From assembly GCA_013823325.1 (NCBI GenBank), contig PNLY01000004.1, positions 54,816 through 118,815 of the forward strand: DNA of 64,000 nucleotides, read 5' to 3'. This DNA is from Methylobacterium sp. (lineage in GTDB: Bacteria; Pseudomonadota; Alphaproteobacteria; Rhizobiales; Beijerinckiaceae). Below, piece by piece: positions 33,451-41,231 of this stretch (the first letter of the stretch is position 1; each line of letters begins with the position of its first letter). A program made the translations under genes and the position numbers. The notes under the pieces are model-generated. The model was not told the DNA's origin. It was given only the letters and a program-made list of their open reading frames with translations, and did not search any database.

Positions 33451-34260
33451 TCATGCCACAGCGCTGAGGCTGCGCGAGGGATGACGCAGCGCCGTGTCGA
33501 ACGGATTGAGCATCGCGCCCAGGCTCGCGGCCTCCGCCTTCAAGATGGCGACGACGCCCGGCAGCCGCTCCGGCCGCAAGCGATCCGCCAGCGTGCCGAC
33601 GCTGAGCGCGGCAACGGCGCGCCCCTGCGCATCGAAGACCGGCACGCCAAGGCCCGCCATACCCGGGATCAGCCCGGTGTTGAGATTGACCCAGCCTTGT
33701 GCGCGCGCCTTCTCCAATTCGACCCGCAGCGCCGCCTCGTCGAGGAAGCCGCGATCGAGCAAACGCGGCACGTTGAAGCGGATCACCGCCTCGCGTTCGG
33801 GCTCGGGCAAATGGGCGAGGATGGCGAGGCTCCCCTGCCCCAGCCCGAGCGGCACCTTGCCGCCGATGTCGCCGGTGAAGGAGCGGATCGGGAACGGCCC
33901 CTCAATCCGGTCGAGGCAGACGGCCTCGTAGCCGTTGCGCACCAGCAGGAAGATCGTGTCGGTCAGCGTCGCCGAGAGACGGAGCAGCACCGGCTTGGCG
34001 AGATCGCGCAGGCCATCGGCATGGCCGGCGCGCGCCGCCAGCACGAAGAAGTCGAGCGCCAACCGGTAGCGCTTGCCGACCTGCTCGACGAAGCCCTCGG
34101 CGGCGAGGTCCTGCAAGGCGCGATGCGCCGTCGGCTGACTGCAGCCGGCCTGCTCGGCGAGATCCTTCAGGCGAATGCCGCTGGCCTCGGCCGCCCCGAC
34201 GAGGCGCAAAAGGCCGAGCGCGCGGCGCAGACTGGACTGAGGCTCAGCAGAATCGATCAT
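33451..34260 (-). CDS. IclR-family transcriptional regulator
   Basis: A 269-residue IclR protein. A winged helix occupies about residues 8-70 (LKDLAEQAGCSQPTAHRALQDL). It is followed by the effector domain (GLRDLAKPVLLRLSATLTDTIFLLV and RDAQGRAVAALSVGTL-like segments). It is divergent from the polyamine-type ABC operon at 34440. The 179-bp gap is strongly AT-rich and holds two 19-bp operator-like dyads 30 bp apart. It probably regulates the importer and the three-gene dehydrogenase. Confidence 0.92.
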   Translation of the reverse strand: MIDSAEPQSSLRRALGLLRLVGAAEASGIRLKDLAEQAGCSQPTAHRALQDLAAEGFVEQVGKRYRLALDFFVLAARAGHADGLRDLAKPVLLRLSATLTDTIFLLVRNGYEAVCLDRIEGPFPIRSFTGDIGGKVPLGLGQGSLAILAHLPEPEREAVIRFNVPRLLDRGFLDEAALRVELEKARAQGWVNLNTGLIPGMAGLGVPVFDAQGRAVAALSVGTLADRLRPERLPGVVAILKAEAASLGAMLNPFDTALRHPSRSLSAVA

Positions 34261-34297
34261 CCGCTCACGCTAATCACGTCAAGTGATGGTAGCAACA

Positions 34298-34346
34298 AAT
34301 TTCATATAACGGAATTATTGATATTAAAATTCTCTTATACGGAATT
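34298..34346. promoter_or_regulatory. Tandem IclR-type operators upstream of the polyamine-type ABC operon
   Basis: Two 19-bp imperfect palindromes of the form AATT-N11-AATT, each ending CGGAATT, lie at 34298-34316 and 34328-34346. Their centres are exactly 30 bp apart. ACGGAATTATT is repeated identically at 34309-34319 and 34339-34349. The tract is AT-rich, as expected of promoters, but I could not fix a -35/-10 pair. Confidence 0.55.
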
Positions 34347-34439
34347 ATTCGTTGACGAAATTCCACCGCTGCGGCTTCTGGAACGCATGAGGGCAAAAGA
34401 CCCCGATGAGCGGGCGGGGCGAGCCAAGCGGGAGAGGTC

Positions 34440-35495
34440 ATGGGCTTCCTGACGCTGGAGAAGCTGAGCAAGGTCTATGGCGATTTCGCCGCCGCGCGCG
34501 ACATCGACCTCAGCGTCGCCAAGGGCGAGTTCGTCTCGCTGCTCGGCCCCTCCGGCTGCGGCAAGACCACGACGCTGCAGATGATCGCCGGACTGGTCGA
34601 GCCGACCACCGGCAAGATCACGCTCGACGGCCGCGACATCACCCGCGAGACGCCCAACAAGCGCGGCCTCGGCATCGTTTTCCAGAGCTATGCGCTCTTT
34701 CCGCACATGACGGTGGCTGAGAACGTCGCCTTCGGCCTGGAGATGCGCAAGGTCGCCAAGGCCGAGCGTGACGAGCGCGTCGCAGCCATGCTCGGCCTCG
34801 TCCATCTCGGCGGCTTCGCCGAGCGCTATCCGCGCCAGCTCTCCGGCGGCCAGCGCCAGCGCGTCGCCATCGCCCGGGCCCTCGTGATCCAGCCGCCGGT
34901 GCTGCTGCTGGACGAACCACTCTCCAATCTCGACGCCAAACTCCGCGAGGAGATGCAGTTCGAATTGCGCCGCATCCAGCAGCGCGTCGGCACCACCACG
35001 ATCATGGTGACGCACGACCAGGCCGAAGCGCTCTCGATCAGCGATCGCGTCGTGGTGATGGAGCAGGGCCGGATGACGCAGGTCGACGCCCCCTACAAGC
35101 TCTACGAGAACCCGGCGACGCCCTTCATCTCCTCCTTCGTCGGCAAGATGAACCGGCTGGAAGGCATCTGGCGGAGGGGCGCGGCGGAGATCGCCGGCAT
35201 CGCTTTGCCGGCCGAGGCAAGCGGCCTTCAAGAAGGCCAGGCGATCGCGCTCTCGATTCGGCCGGAGAAGATCGCTCTGAAGCCGGCAGGACAAGGCCGG
35301 CTCGACGGCACCATCGCGAATCGCTTCTTCCTCGGCGGCTCCTGGCTCTTCACGGTCGAGACGCCGGCGGGCGCCATCCTGGTCTCGGCGCCGAACGATG
35401 GCGAGGAACCGGCCCGCGAAGGCGCCAAGGTCGCGCTCGACTGGGCCCTGGCGAGCCAGCGCATCGCGCCGCTCAAGCAGGGAGCGGCGGCATGA
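34440..35495 (+). CDS. ABC transporter ATP-binding protein (PotA/FbpC type)
   Basis: A 351-residue ATPase with Walker A GPSGCGKTT (36-44), signature LSGGQRQRVAIARA, Walker B VLLLDEPLSNLD and H-loop VTHDQ. A C-terminal TOBE domain (SIRPEKIAL, then GGSWLFTVET) matches spermidine/putrescine-type importers. It is the first gene of a seven-gene rightward operon, with permeases, FeS/FAD dehydrogenase genes and the binding protein downstream, and overlaps the first permease by 4 bp. The substrate is probably an amine or amino acid oxidised by that dehydrogenase. Confidence 0.93.
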   Translation: MGFLTLEKLSKVYGDFAAARDIDLSVAKGEFVSLLGPSGCGKTTTLQMIAGLVEPTTGKITLDGRDITRETPNKRGLGIVFQSYALFPHMTVAENVAFGLEMRKVAKAERDERVAAMLGLVHLGGFAERYPRQLSGGQRQRVAIARALVIQPPVLLLDEPLSNLDAKLREEMQFELRRIQQRVGTTTIMVTHDQAEALSISDRVVVMEQGRMTQVDAPYKLYENPATPFISSFVGKMNRLEGIWRRGAAEIAGIALPAEASGLQEGQAIALSIRPEKIALKPAGQGRLDGTIANRFFLGGSWLFTVETPAGAILVSAPNDGEEPAREGAKVALDWALASQRIAPLKQGAAA

Positions 35496-36349
35496 GCGTC
35501 GGGCGCTCCGCGGCGACACCGTTCTGGCTCGCTGGGCCGGGCGCGCTGATCTTCATCGGGCTGATCATCCTGCCGCTCGTGTTGACGGTGATCCTCTCCT
35601 TCCACGTCTATGACCACACGACCGGCATCAAGAACGAGTTCACCCTCGCCCATTACGCGCAGGTGCTCTCGGACGACTACTATCTCGGCATCTTCTGGCG
35701 CACGCTACGGCTCGCCGCGCTGACCACGCTGATCTGCGCCGTCATCGGCGCGCCCGAGGCCTATATCCTGTCGCGGATGCGCGACCCCTGGCGCTCGGTC
35801 TTCCTCCTGGTGATCATCGGGCCGCTGCTGGTCTCGGTCGTCGTCCGCGCCTTCGGCTGGAGCATGCTGCTCGGCTCGACCGGCCTGGTGAACCAGGCGC
35901 TGCAGCTGCTCGGCTTCGACAGCGTGCGCCTGCTCTACACCGAGACCGCGATCGTGATCGCGCTCGTCCACGTCATGCTGCCCTTCATGGTGATCCCGGT
36001 CTGGACCGCGCTGCAGAAGCTCGATCCGATGGTCGAGGCCGCCGCCTGGAGCCTCGGCGCCTCGCGCTTCACCGCCTTGCGCCGGGTCGTGCTGCCGCAG
36101 GTCTCGCTCGGCATGCTCTCGGGCAGCCTGATCGTCTTCGGCCTCTCGGCCTCGGCCTTCGCCATTCCCGGCCTGCTCGGCGGGCGCCGGCTCAAGATGG
36201 CGGCGACGCTGGTCTACGACGAATACATGCACGAGCTGAACTGGCCGCTCGGCGCAGCGATCGCGATCATCGTCCTCGCCGCCAACCTCGTGATCATGCT
36301 GGCCTATAACCGCGCCGTCGAGACGCGCGCCCGCAAGGCCCTGGGGTGA
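35492..36349 (+). CDS. ABC transporter permease (PotB type)
   Basis: A 285-residue, six-helix permease. The first helix is GPGALIFIGLIILPLVLTVI. The cytoplasmic coupling loop contains EAAAWSLGASRFTALRRVVLP, the EAA motif of the PotB group. It starts inside the ATPase gene (ATGA overlap) and ends 4 bp before the second permease. It forms the heterodimeric channel with the product of 36354-37148. Confidence 0.92.
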   Translation: MSVGRSAATPFWLAGPGALIFIGLIILPLVLTVILSFHVYDHTTGIKNEFTLAHYAQVLSDDYYLGIFWRTLRLAALTTLICAVIGAPEAYILSRMRDPWRSVFLLVIIGPLLVSVVVRAFGWSMLLGSTGLVNQALQLLGFDSVRLLYTETAIVIALVHVMLPFMVIPVWTALQKLDPMVEAAAWSLGASRFTALRRVVLPQVSLGMLSGSLIVFGLSASAFAIPGLLGGRRLKMAATLVYDEYMHELNWPLGAAIAIIVLAANLVIMLAYNRAVETRARKALG

Positions 36350-36353
36350 TCCG

Positions 36354-37148
36354 ATGCAGAAGAACGGCCCCGTCGCGCTCCTCTTCCACACGCTCGTCGT
36401 CGCCTTCGTGCTGGCGCCGCTCCTGGTGATCTGCCTCGTCGCCTTCACACCGGAGAACACGCTCTCGATCCCGACCACCAGCTTCTCGCTGCGCTGGTTC
36501 CGCGCGATCTTCGAGCATCCCGATTTCGTCGCCTCCTTCGTCAACAGCCTCTGGCTGGCGACGCTGGCTGCGACGCTCTCGGTCGCACTCTCGGTGCCCG
36601 CCGCGCTCGCCATCGACCGCTATGACTTCCCCGGCCGCAATGCGCTGAACGCCCTCTTCCTCTCGCCGCTGATCATCCCGCATCTCGTGCTCGGCGTCGC
36701 CTTCCTGCGCCTCTTCGCGCTGATCGGCGGCACCGGCAGCTTCGGCTGGCTGGTCGCGAGCCATGTCGTGATCATCACACCCTATGTGCTGCGCCTCGTG
36801 ATGGCCTCCTTCACCGGGCTCGACCGCTCGGCCGAGCAGGCGGCGATGACGCTGGGCGCCTCGCACTGGACGGTGTTCCAGCGCGTCACTGCGCCGATGA
36901 TCCTGCCTGGAATCACCGGCGGCTGGCTGCTCGCCTTCATCAACAGCTTCGACGAGCTGACCATGTCGATCTTCGTGACCTCGCCGCAGACCGTGACCCT
37001 GCCGGTGCGGATGTACATGTACGCGACCGAATCCATCGACCCGATGATGGCCGCCGTCTCGGCGCTGATGATCGCGCTCACTGCCGGCGCCATGCTGGTG
37101 CTGGACCGCGCCTTCGGCCTCGACAAGATCCTGGTCGGGCAGAAGTGA
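36354..37148 (+). CDS. ABC transporter permease (PotC type)
   Basis: A 264-residue permease with helices such as LLFHTLVVAFVLAPLLVICL and ALNALFLSPLIIPHLVLGVAF. The EAA loop is SAEQAAMTLGASHWTVFQRV. It is the second channel subunit of the polyamine-type importer. Its stop overlaps a GTG that could start the next gene, so the transporter and dehydrogenase genes form one transcription unit. Confidence 0.92.
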   Translation: MQKNGPVALLFHTLVVAFVLAPLLVICLVAFTPENTLSIPTTSFSLRWFRAIFEHPDFVASFVNSLWLATLAATLSVALSVPAALAIDRYDFPGRNALNALFLSPLIIPHLVLGVAFLRLFALIGGTGSFGWLVASHVVIITPYVLRLVMASFTGLDRSAEQAAMTLGASHWTVFQRVTAPMILPGITGGWLLAFINSFDELTMSIFVTSPQTVTLPVRMYMYATESIDPMMAAVSALMIALTAGAMLVLDRAFGLDKILVGQK

Positions 37149-37150
37149 CC

Positions 37151-37441
37151 ATGGCGCTGCTCCGTCGCCTCGTCCGGGCCGACCATCCGGCCATCCCGTT
37201 CACCCTCGACGGCGAGCCTTGCGAGGGCCGCGCCGGCGACACCGTGCTGACCGCGATCCTGACCCAGGCCGAGCGCCTGCGCCTGTCCGAGTTCTCGGCC
37301 TCGCCGCGCGCCGGCTTCTGCCAGATGGGCGCCTGCCAGGATTGCTGGATCGTGCTCGAAAGCGGCGAGCGCCTGCGCGCCTGCTCGACCGCGCTCAGCC
37401 CCGGCATGCGTATCCTCACCCGTCGCGCGAGGGCGGCATGA
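37151..37441 (+). CDS. (2Fe-2S)-binding subunit of a flavin-dependent amino-acid/opine-type dehydrogenase
   Basis: A 96-residue ferredoxin-like protein. Four cluster cysteines are visible: C57, C62 and C65 in GFCQMGACQDC, and C78 in RLRACST. The ATG at 37151 is chosen; a GTG at 37145 overlaps the permease stop and is an alternative. Stand-alone proteins of this size are the gamma/A subunits of opine oxidases, D-hydroxyproline dehydrogenases and hydrogen cyanide synthase (HcnA). It overlaps the FAD/NAD-fold subunit gene by 4 bp and would carry electrons between the two flavin subunits. Confidence 0.88.
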   Translation: MALLRRLVRADHPAIPFTLDGEPCEGRAGDTVLTAILTQAERLRLSEFSASPRAGFCQMGACQDCWIVLESGERLRACSTALSPGMRILTRRARAA

Positions 37442-38823
37442 GCGAACGCCCGCAGCCGCTGATCGTCGGCGCCGGCCCTGCCGGCATCCGCGCCGCTGAG
37501 GCGCTGGTCGCGGCGGGCCTGCGGCCGCTCGTGGTCGACGAGGCGCCCGCCTGCGGCGGCCAGATCTATCGCCAGCGCCTCGTCCCAGACAGACGCTCGA
37601 CCCGCGACCTCTACGGCCCGGAAGCACCAAAGGCGGAGGCGCTGCATCGCGACTTCGCCGCGCTCGACGGCAAGCTCGACTACTGGCCGCAGGCGCTGCT
37701 CTGGAATCTGCGCGACGGCCGGGCCGACATCATGGTCGAGGGCACGAGCCGACAGGTCGCCTATGACGGCCTCGTCCTCGCGACCGGCGCGACCGATCGC
37801 ACCCTGCCGATCCCGGGCTGGACGCTGCCCGGCGTCTTCACCCTGGGCGGCGCCCAGATCGCGCTGAAGAGCCAGGGCTGCGCCATCGGCAGCGAAATCG
37901 TCTTCCTCGGTTCCGGCCCGCTGCTCTATCTCGTCGCCTGGCAGTACATGAAGGCCGGCGCCAAGGTCGCGGCCGTGCTCGACACCGCGCCCTTCACCGC
38001 AAAGTTCAACCTGCTGCGCGGCCTGCCGCTCTTCCCGGGAATCGTGCTGCGTGGCATGCGAATGACCGCCGAATTGAAGCTCGGCGGCGTCGGCCTGCAT
38101 TACGGCGTCGCCGATGTCCGCATCGAGGGCAAGAACGCGATCGAGGCGATCGCCTGGCGCCAGGACGGGATGGAGCATCGCCTCGCCTGCGACGGCGTCG
38201 GCTACGGCCTTGCACTGCGCTCCGAAACGCAAGCAGCCGATCTCGCCGGCTGCCGCTTCGCCTTCAACCAACGCGACCGCGCCGCTTTGCCCGAGCGCGA
38301 TGCAGCCGGCCGCACCAGCGTGCCCGGCGTCTATATCGCCGGCGACGGCGCCGGCATCGCCGGAGCGGACGCGGCCGAACGCGCCGGCGAACGCGCTGCT
38401 CTCGCTTTGCTGCAGGACCGCGGCCTGCCGCATGACGCCACCCGCGCCGCCGCGCTCGAAGCCGAGCTCGCCCGCATCGGCCGCTTCCGCGAGGTGCTCG
38501 AGGCCGCCTTCCCCTTCCCGGCGCATTGGATGCGTGACATCGCCGACAGCACCACGCTCTGCCGCTGCGAGGAGATCACCGCCGGTGAGGTCCGCTCCGC
38601 CATCGGCCAGTTCGGCGTGCACGAGCTCAACCGGCTGAAGGCGGTGAGCCGCGTCGGCATGGGCCGCTGCCAGGGTCGCATCTGTGGCGCCGCGGCCGCC
38701 GAGTTGCTGGCGCACGAGACCCATCGCGGTATCGAGGCCGTCGGTCGCCTGCGCGGCCAGGCGCCGGTCAAGCCCGTGCCGCTGACGCTGGCACTCGCTG
38801 CGCAGCAGGAGGCAGCGGAATGA
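37438..38823 (+). CDS. FAD-binding subunit with BFD-like FeS domain (HcnB/OoxA type)
   Basis: A 461-residue pyridine-nucleotide-disulfide-reductase-fold subunit. The FAD motif PLIVGAGPAGIRAAEALVAAG lies at residues 7-27, and the second nucleotide motif IVFLGSGPLLYLVAW near 160. The C-terminal 90 residues carry cysteines in TLCRCEEITAGEV and MGRCQGRICG, a bacterioferritin-associated-ferredoxin-like [2Fe-2S] site. The start lies in the ATGA overlap with the small FeS gene; the longer frame upstream is rejected. With its neighbours it forms the alpha-beta-gamma dehydrogenase architecture of opine oxidase and HcnABC. Confidence 0.88.
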   Translation: MSERPQPLIVGAGPAGIRAAEALVAAGLRPLVVDEAPACGGQIYRQRLVPDRRSTRDLYGPEAPKAEALHRDFAALDGKLDYWPQALLWNLRDGRADIMVEGTSRQVAYDGLVLATGATDRTLPIPGWTLPGVFTLGGAQIALKSQGCAIGSEIVFLGSGPLLYLVAWQYMKAGAKVAAVLDTAPFTAKFNLLRGLPLFPGIVLRGMRMTAELKLGGVGLHYGVADVRIEGKNAIEAIAWRQDGMEHRLACDGVGYGLALRSETQAADLAGCRFAFNQRDRAALPERDAAGRTSVPGVYIAGDGAGIAGADAAERAGERAALALLQDRGLPHDATRAAALEAELARIGRFREVLEAAFPFPAHWMRDIADSTTLCRCEEITAGEVRSAIGQFGVHELNRLKAVSRVGMGRCQGRICGAAAAELLAHETHRGIEAVGRLRGQAPVKPVPLTLALAAQQEAAE

Positions 38824-39992
38824 GCCGGCGCCTTTCCGTCGACGTCGCGATCATCGGCGGCGGCCTCGTCGGCTCCTCGGCTGCGCTCGCGCTGCGCGGC
38901 ATGGGTTTCTCGGTCGCCTTGCTCGACAAGGGCTTTTGCGGCGCGCAGGCCTCTGGCGTGAACTATGGCGGCGTGCGCCGCCAGGGCCGCCCGGTCGAGC
39001 AATTGCCGCTGTCGCAGCGCGCCCATGCGGTCTGGCCGCGGCTCAAGGCGTTGATCGGGGTCGATGGCGAATTCCTGCGTTCCGGCCATCTCAAGCTCGC
39101 CCGCAACGAGGCCGACATGGCCTCGCTCGAAGCCTATGCGCAAGCCGTCGCCGAGCAGGGGCTCGACCTCGAACTGATCGGCCATAACGGCCTGCGCGAG
39201 CGCTTCGGCTGGATCGGCGACGGCGTCGTCGGGGCCTCCTTCTGCGCCGGCGACGGCCACGCCAATCCTCGCCTGGTCGCGACCGGCTTTGCCGCCGCGG
39301 CGCGCCGGGCCGGCGTCGAGGTGCTGGAGAACACGGCGGTCGACGGCGTGACCCGCGACGGTGACGGCTTTGCGCTGGAGGCAGCCGGCAATCTGTCGCT
39401 GCGCGCCCGCTTCGTCATCAACAGCGCCGGCGCCTGGGCCGGCCCGTTCGCCGAGAGCTTTGGCGAGCCCGTGCCGCTCTCGCGCATCTACCCCTCCATG
39501 GTCGTCACCGAGCCGATGGAACAGGTGATGACCGTCAATATCGGCATGGAGGGCGGTGGCATCTATGCCCGCCAGGTCGAACGCGGCAATGTCGTGGTCG
39601 GCGGCGAGCGCGCTCTGCCGCTGGCCGATGCCGATTTCTCGCGGCCGCGCGGCGACGGCGCGATCGCGATCATGAACAACGCCGCCGCGCTGTTCCCGGC
39701 CCTGCGCCATGCCCAGGCGATCCGCTTCTGGAGCGGCACGGAAGGGGCCATGCCGGACAGGAACCCGGTGATCGGCCCGAGCGGGACGACGCCCGGCCTG
39801 ATCCACGCGTTCGGCTTCACCGGCGCAGGCTTCCAGATCGCGCCGGGCGTCGGCGAAGTGCTCGCCGAGCTCGTCCGCGACGGTGAAACGCAGACACCGA
39901 TCGAAGCCTTCTCGATCGGCCGCTTCAGAGAGACTTCCGCCCGTACCGACGCTGGCTCGGGTGCGGGGCAAAACCAAGAGCCGCAGCACTAG
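38820..39992 (+). CDS. FAD-dependent amino-acid oxidase/dehydrogenase subunit (DAO family, HcnC/OoxB type)
   Basis: A 390-residue DAO-family flavoprotein with the FAD motif AIIGGGLVGSSAALALRGMG near residue 10 and the C-terminal GFTGAGFQIAPGVGEVLAELV. This is the probable substrate-oxidising subunit, acting on a secondary amine or D-amino acid C-N bond. It overlaps the preceding FAD/FeS subunit gene by 4 bp. Downstream lies the binding protein of the same operon, so imported ligand and oxidised substrate are probably the same compound. Candidates are opines, D-hydroxyproline, sarcosine-like or other N-alkyl amino acids. Confidence 0.87.
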   Translation: MSRRLSVDVAIIGGGLVGSSAALALRGMGFSVALLDKGFCGAQASGVNYGGVRRQGRPVEQLPLSQRAHAVWPRLKALIGVDGEFLRSGHLKLARNEADMASLEAYAQAVAEQGLDLELIGHNGLRERFGWIGDGVVGASFCAGDGHANPRLVATGFAAAARRAGVEVLENTAVDGVTRDGDGFALEAAGNLSLRARFVINSAGAWAGPFAESFGEPVPLSRIYPSMVVTEPMEQVMTVNIGMEGGGIYARQVERGNVVVGGERALPLADADFSRPRGDGAIAIMNNAAALFPALRHAQAIRFWSGTEGAMPDRNPVIGPSGTTPGLIHAFGFTGAGFQIAPGVGEVLAELVRDGETQTPIEAFSIGRFRETSARTDAGSGAGQNQEPQH

Positions 39993-40007
39993 AGGGGAGT
40001 TGAGCTT

Positions 40008-41057
40008 ATGACCTATCGCAGCATCCTGGCCGCCGGCGTCGCCGCCATGGCGCTCGCCGCCGCCGGCCACGCCTTCGCCCAGTCGAAGACGCTCTATGTC
40101 GGCATGAACGGAGGCAATTTCGAGAAGACCTTCACCCAGGCTGTCTTCCCGGATTTCGAGAAGGCGAACGACGTCAAGGTCGTGGTCGTGCCCGGCACCT
40201 CCTCGGACATCCTCGCCAAGGCGACCGCGGCCAAGGACAAGCCGCAGATGCACGTCATGTTCCTCGATGACGGCGTCATGGTCCGCGCCATCGGCGCCGG
40301 CCTCTGCGAGAAGACGAAGCCCGGCCCCGAGCTTGCCGATCTCGCCCCCGGCACCCGCATGAAGGACGACATGGCCGTCGGCATCGATCTCGGCATGACC
40401 GGGCTCGGCTACAACAAGAAGCTGTTCGACGAGAAGGGCTGGCCGGCGCCGACCTCGTGGATGGACCTCGCCGATCCCAAGTACAAGGGCAAGGTCGTGT
40501 TCCAGTCGGCCTCGGCCTCCTCCTTCGGCATGCATGCCTTCCTGATGTTCAATCGCATCCAGGGCGGCACCGAGGCCAATGTCGAGCCGGGCTTCACCAA
40601 GTTCCGCGACACCATCGGCAAGAATGTGCTCGAATTCATCCCCAGCTCGGCCAAGATCGCCGAGATGGCGCAGACCGGCGAGGCCGCGATCTTCCCGCTG
40701 ACGCCGACCGGCATCGCAACGCTGAAGGACAAGGGCATCGCCGTCGAATACGCCCAGCCCAAGGAAGGCTCGGTCGTACTGATGGTCGCCCAATGTGTCA
40801 TCGCCAGGAATTCCGAGCCGGAGCTGGCGCAGAAGCTCGCCGCCTATCTGCTCTCGCCCGAAGCCCAGTCCAAGGCGCTCGCCGCCGGCAACATCGTGCC
40901 CTCGAACACAAAGGCCAAGGCCTCGACGCCCGAGGCCGAGAAGAAGCTCGAGGCTTTCCACGCCAATATGAAGACCGCCGTCACCCTCGACTGGGACCAG
41001 ATCAACGCCAAGCGGCCGGAGTGGAACAGCCGCTGGAACAAGATGATCGAACGCTGA
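40008..41057 (+). CDS. ABC transporter substrate-binding protein (PotD/FbpA-like)
   Basis: A 349-residue periplasmic binding protein. A signal peptide of about 25 residues (ILAAGVAAMALAAAGHAFAQ) is followed by KTLYVGMNGGNFEKTF. It belongs to extracellular solute-binding protein family 1/PotD-like proteins, for example VVVPGTSSDILAKATAAKDK. It is the last gene of the polyamine-type operon, followed by a strong terminator hairpin. The ligand should match the substrate of the linked FeS/FAD dehydrogenase. Confidence 0.92.
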   Translation: MTYRSILAAGVAAMALAAAGHAFAQSKTLYVGMNGGNFEKTFTQAVFPDFEKANDVKVVVVPGTSSDILAKATAAKDKPQMHVMFLDDGVMVRAIGAGLCEKTKPGPELADLAPGTRMKDDMAVGIDLGMTGLGYNKKLFDEKGWPAPTSWMDLADPKYKGKVVFQSASASSFGMHAFLMFNRIQGGTEANVEPGFTKFRDTIGKNVLEFIPSSAKIAEMAQTGEAAIFPLTPTGIATLKDKGIAVEYAQPKEGSVVLMVAQCVIARNSEPELAQKLAAYLLSPEAQSKALAAGNIVPSNTKAKASTPEAEKKLEAFHANMKTAVTLDWDQINAKRPEWNSRWNKMIER

Positions 41058-41077
41058 GCGACGACATTTGCGACTAG

Positions 41078-41111
41078 CCCGCCGCAAGGGAAAGGCCCTG
41101 GCGGCGGGTTT
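41078..41111 (+). terminator. Rho-independent-type terminator
   Basis: CCCGCCGC (41078-41085) pairs perfectly with GCGGCGGG (41101-41108). An inner AGGG/CCCT stem adds stability. Three Ts follow. It begins 20 bp after the binding-protein stop and ends the IclR-controlled operon. Confidence 0.75.
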
Positions 41112-41231
41112 CAGGACAGCATGACATTTTGAAACTGCACGCATTCCTTGCATTTTAAGGTTTGCGCTCCATGATTGCATCGATTTCGGTGCGGCCCTGC
41201 CTGCCCTGAAGCGAAGCGACATGGTGGTGGG

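Noticed and set aside
37151-39992. Hydrogen cyanide synthase (HcnABC)
   Set aside because: The subunit architecture fits, but linkage to an importer and IclR regulator, and the absence of the usual hcn regulatory context, favour an imported opine or amino-acid substrate. Architecture alone cannot decide.
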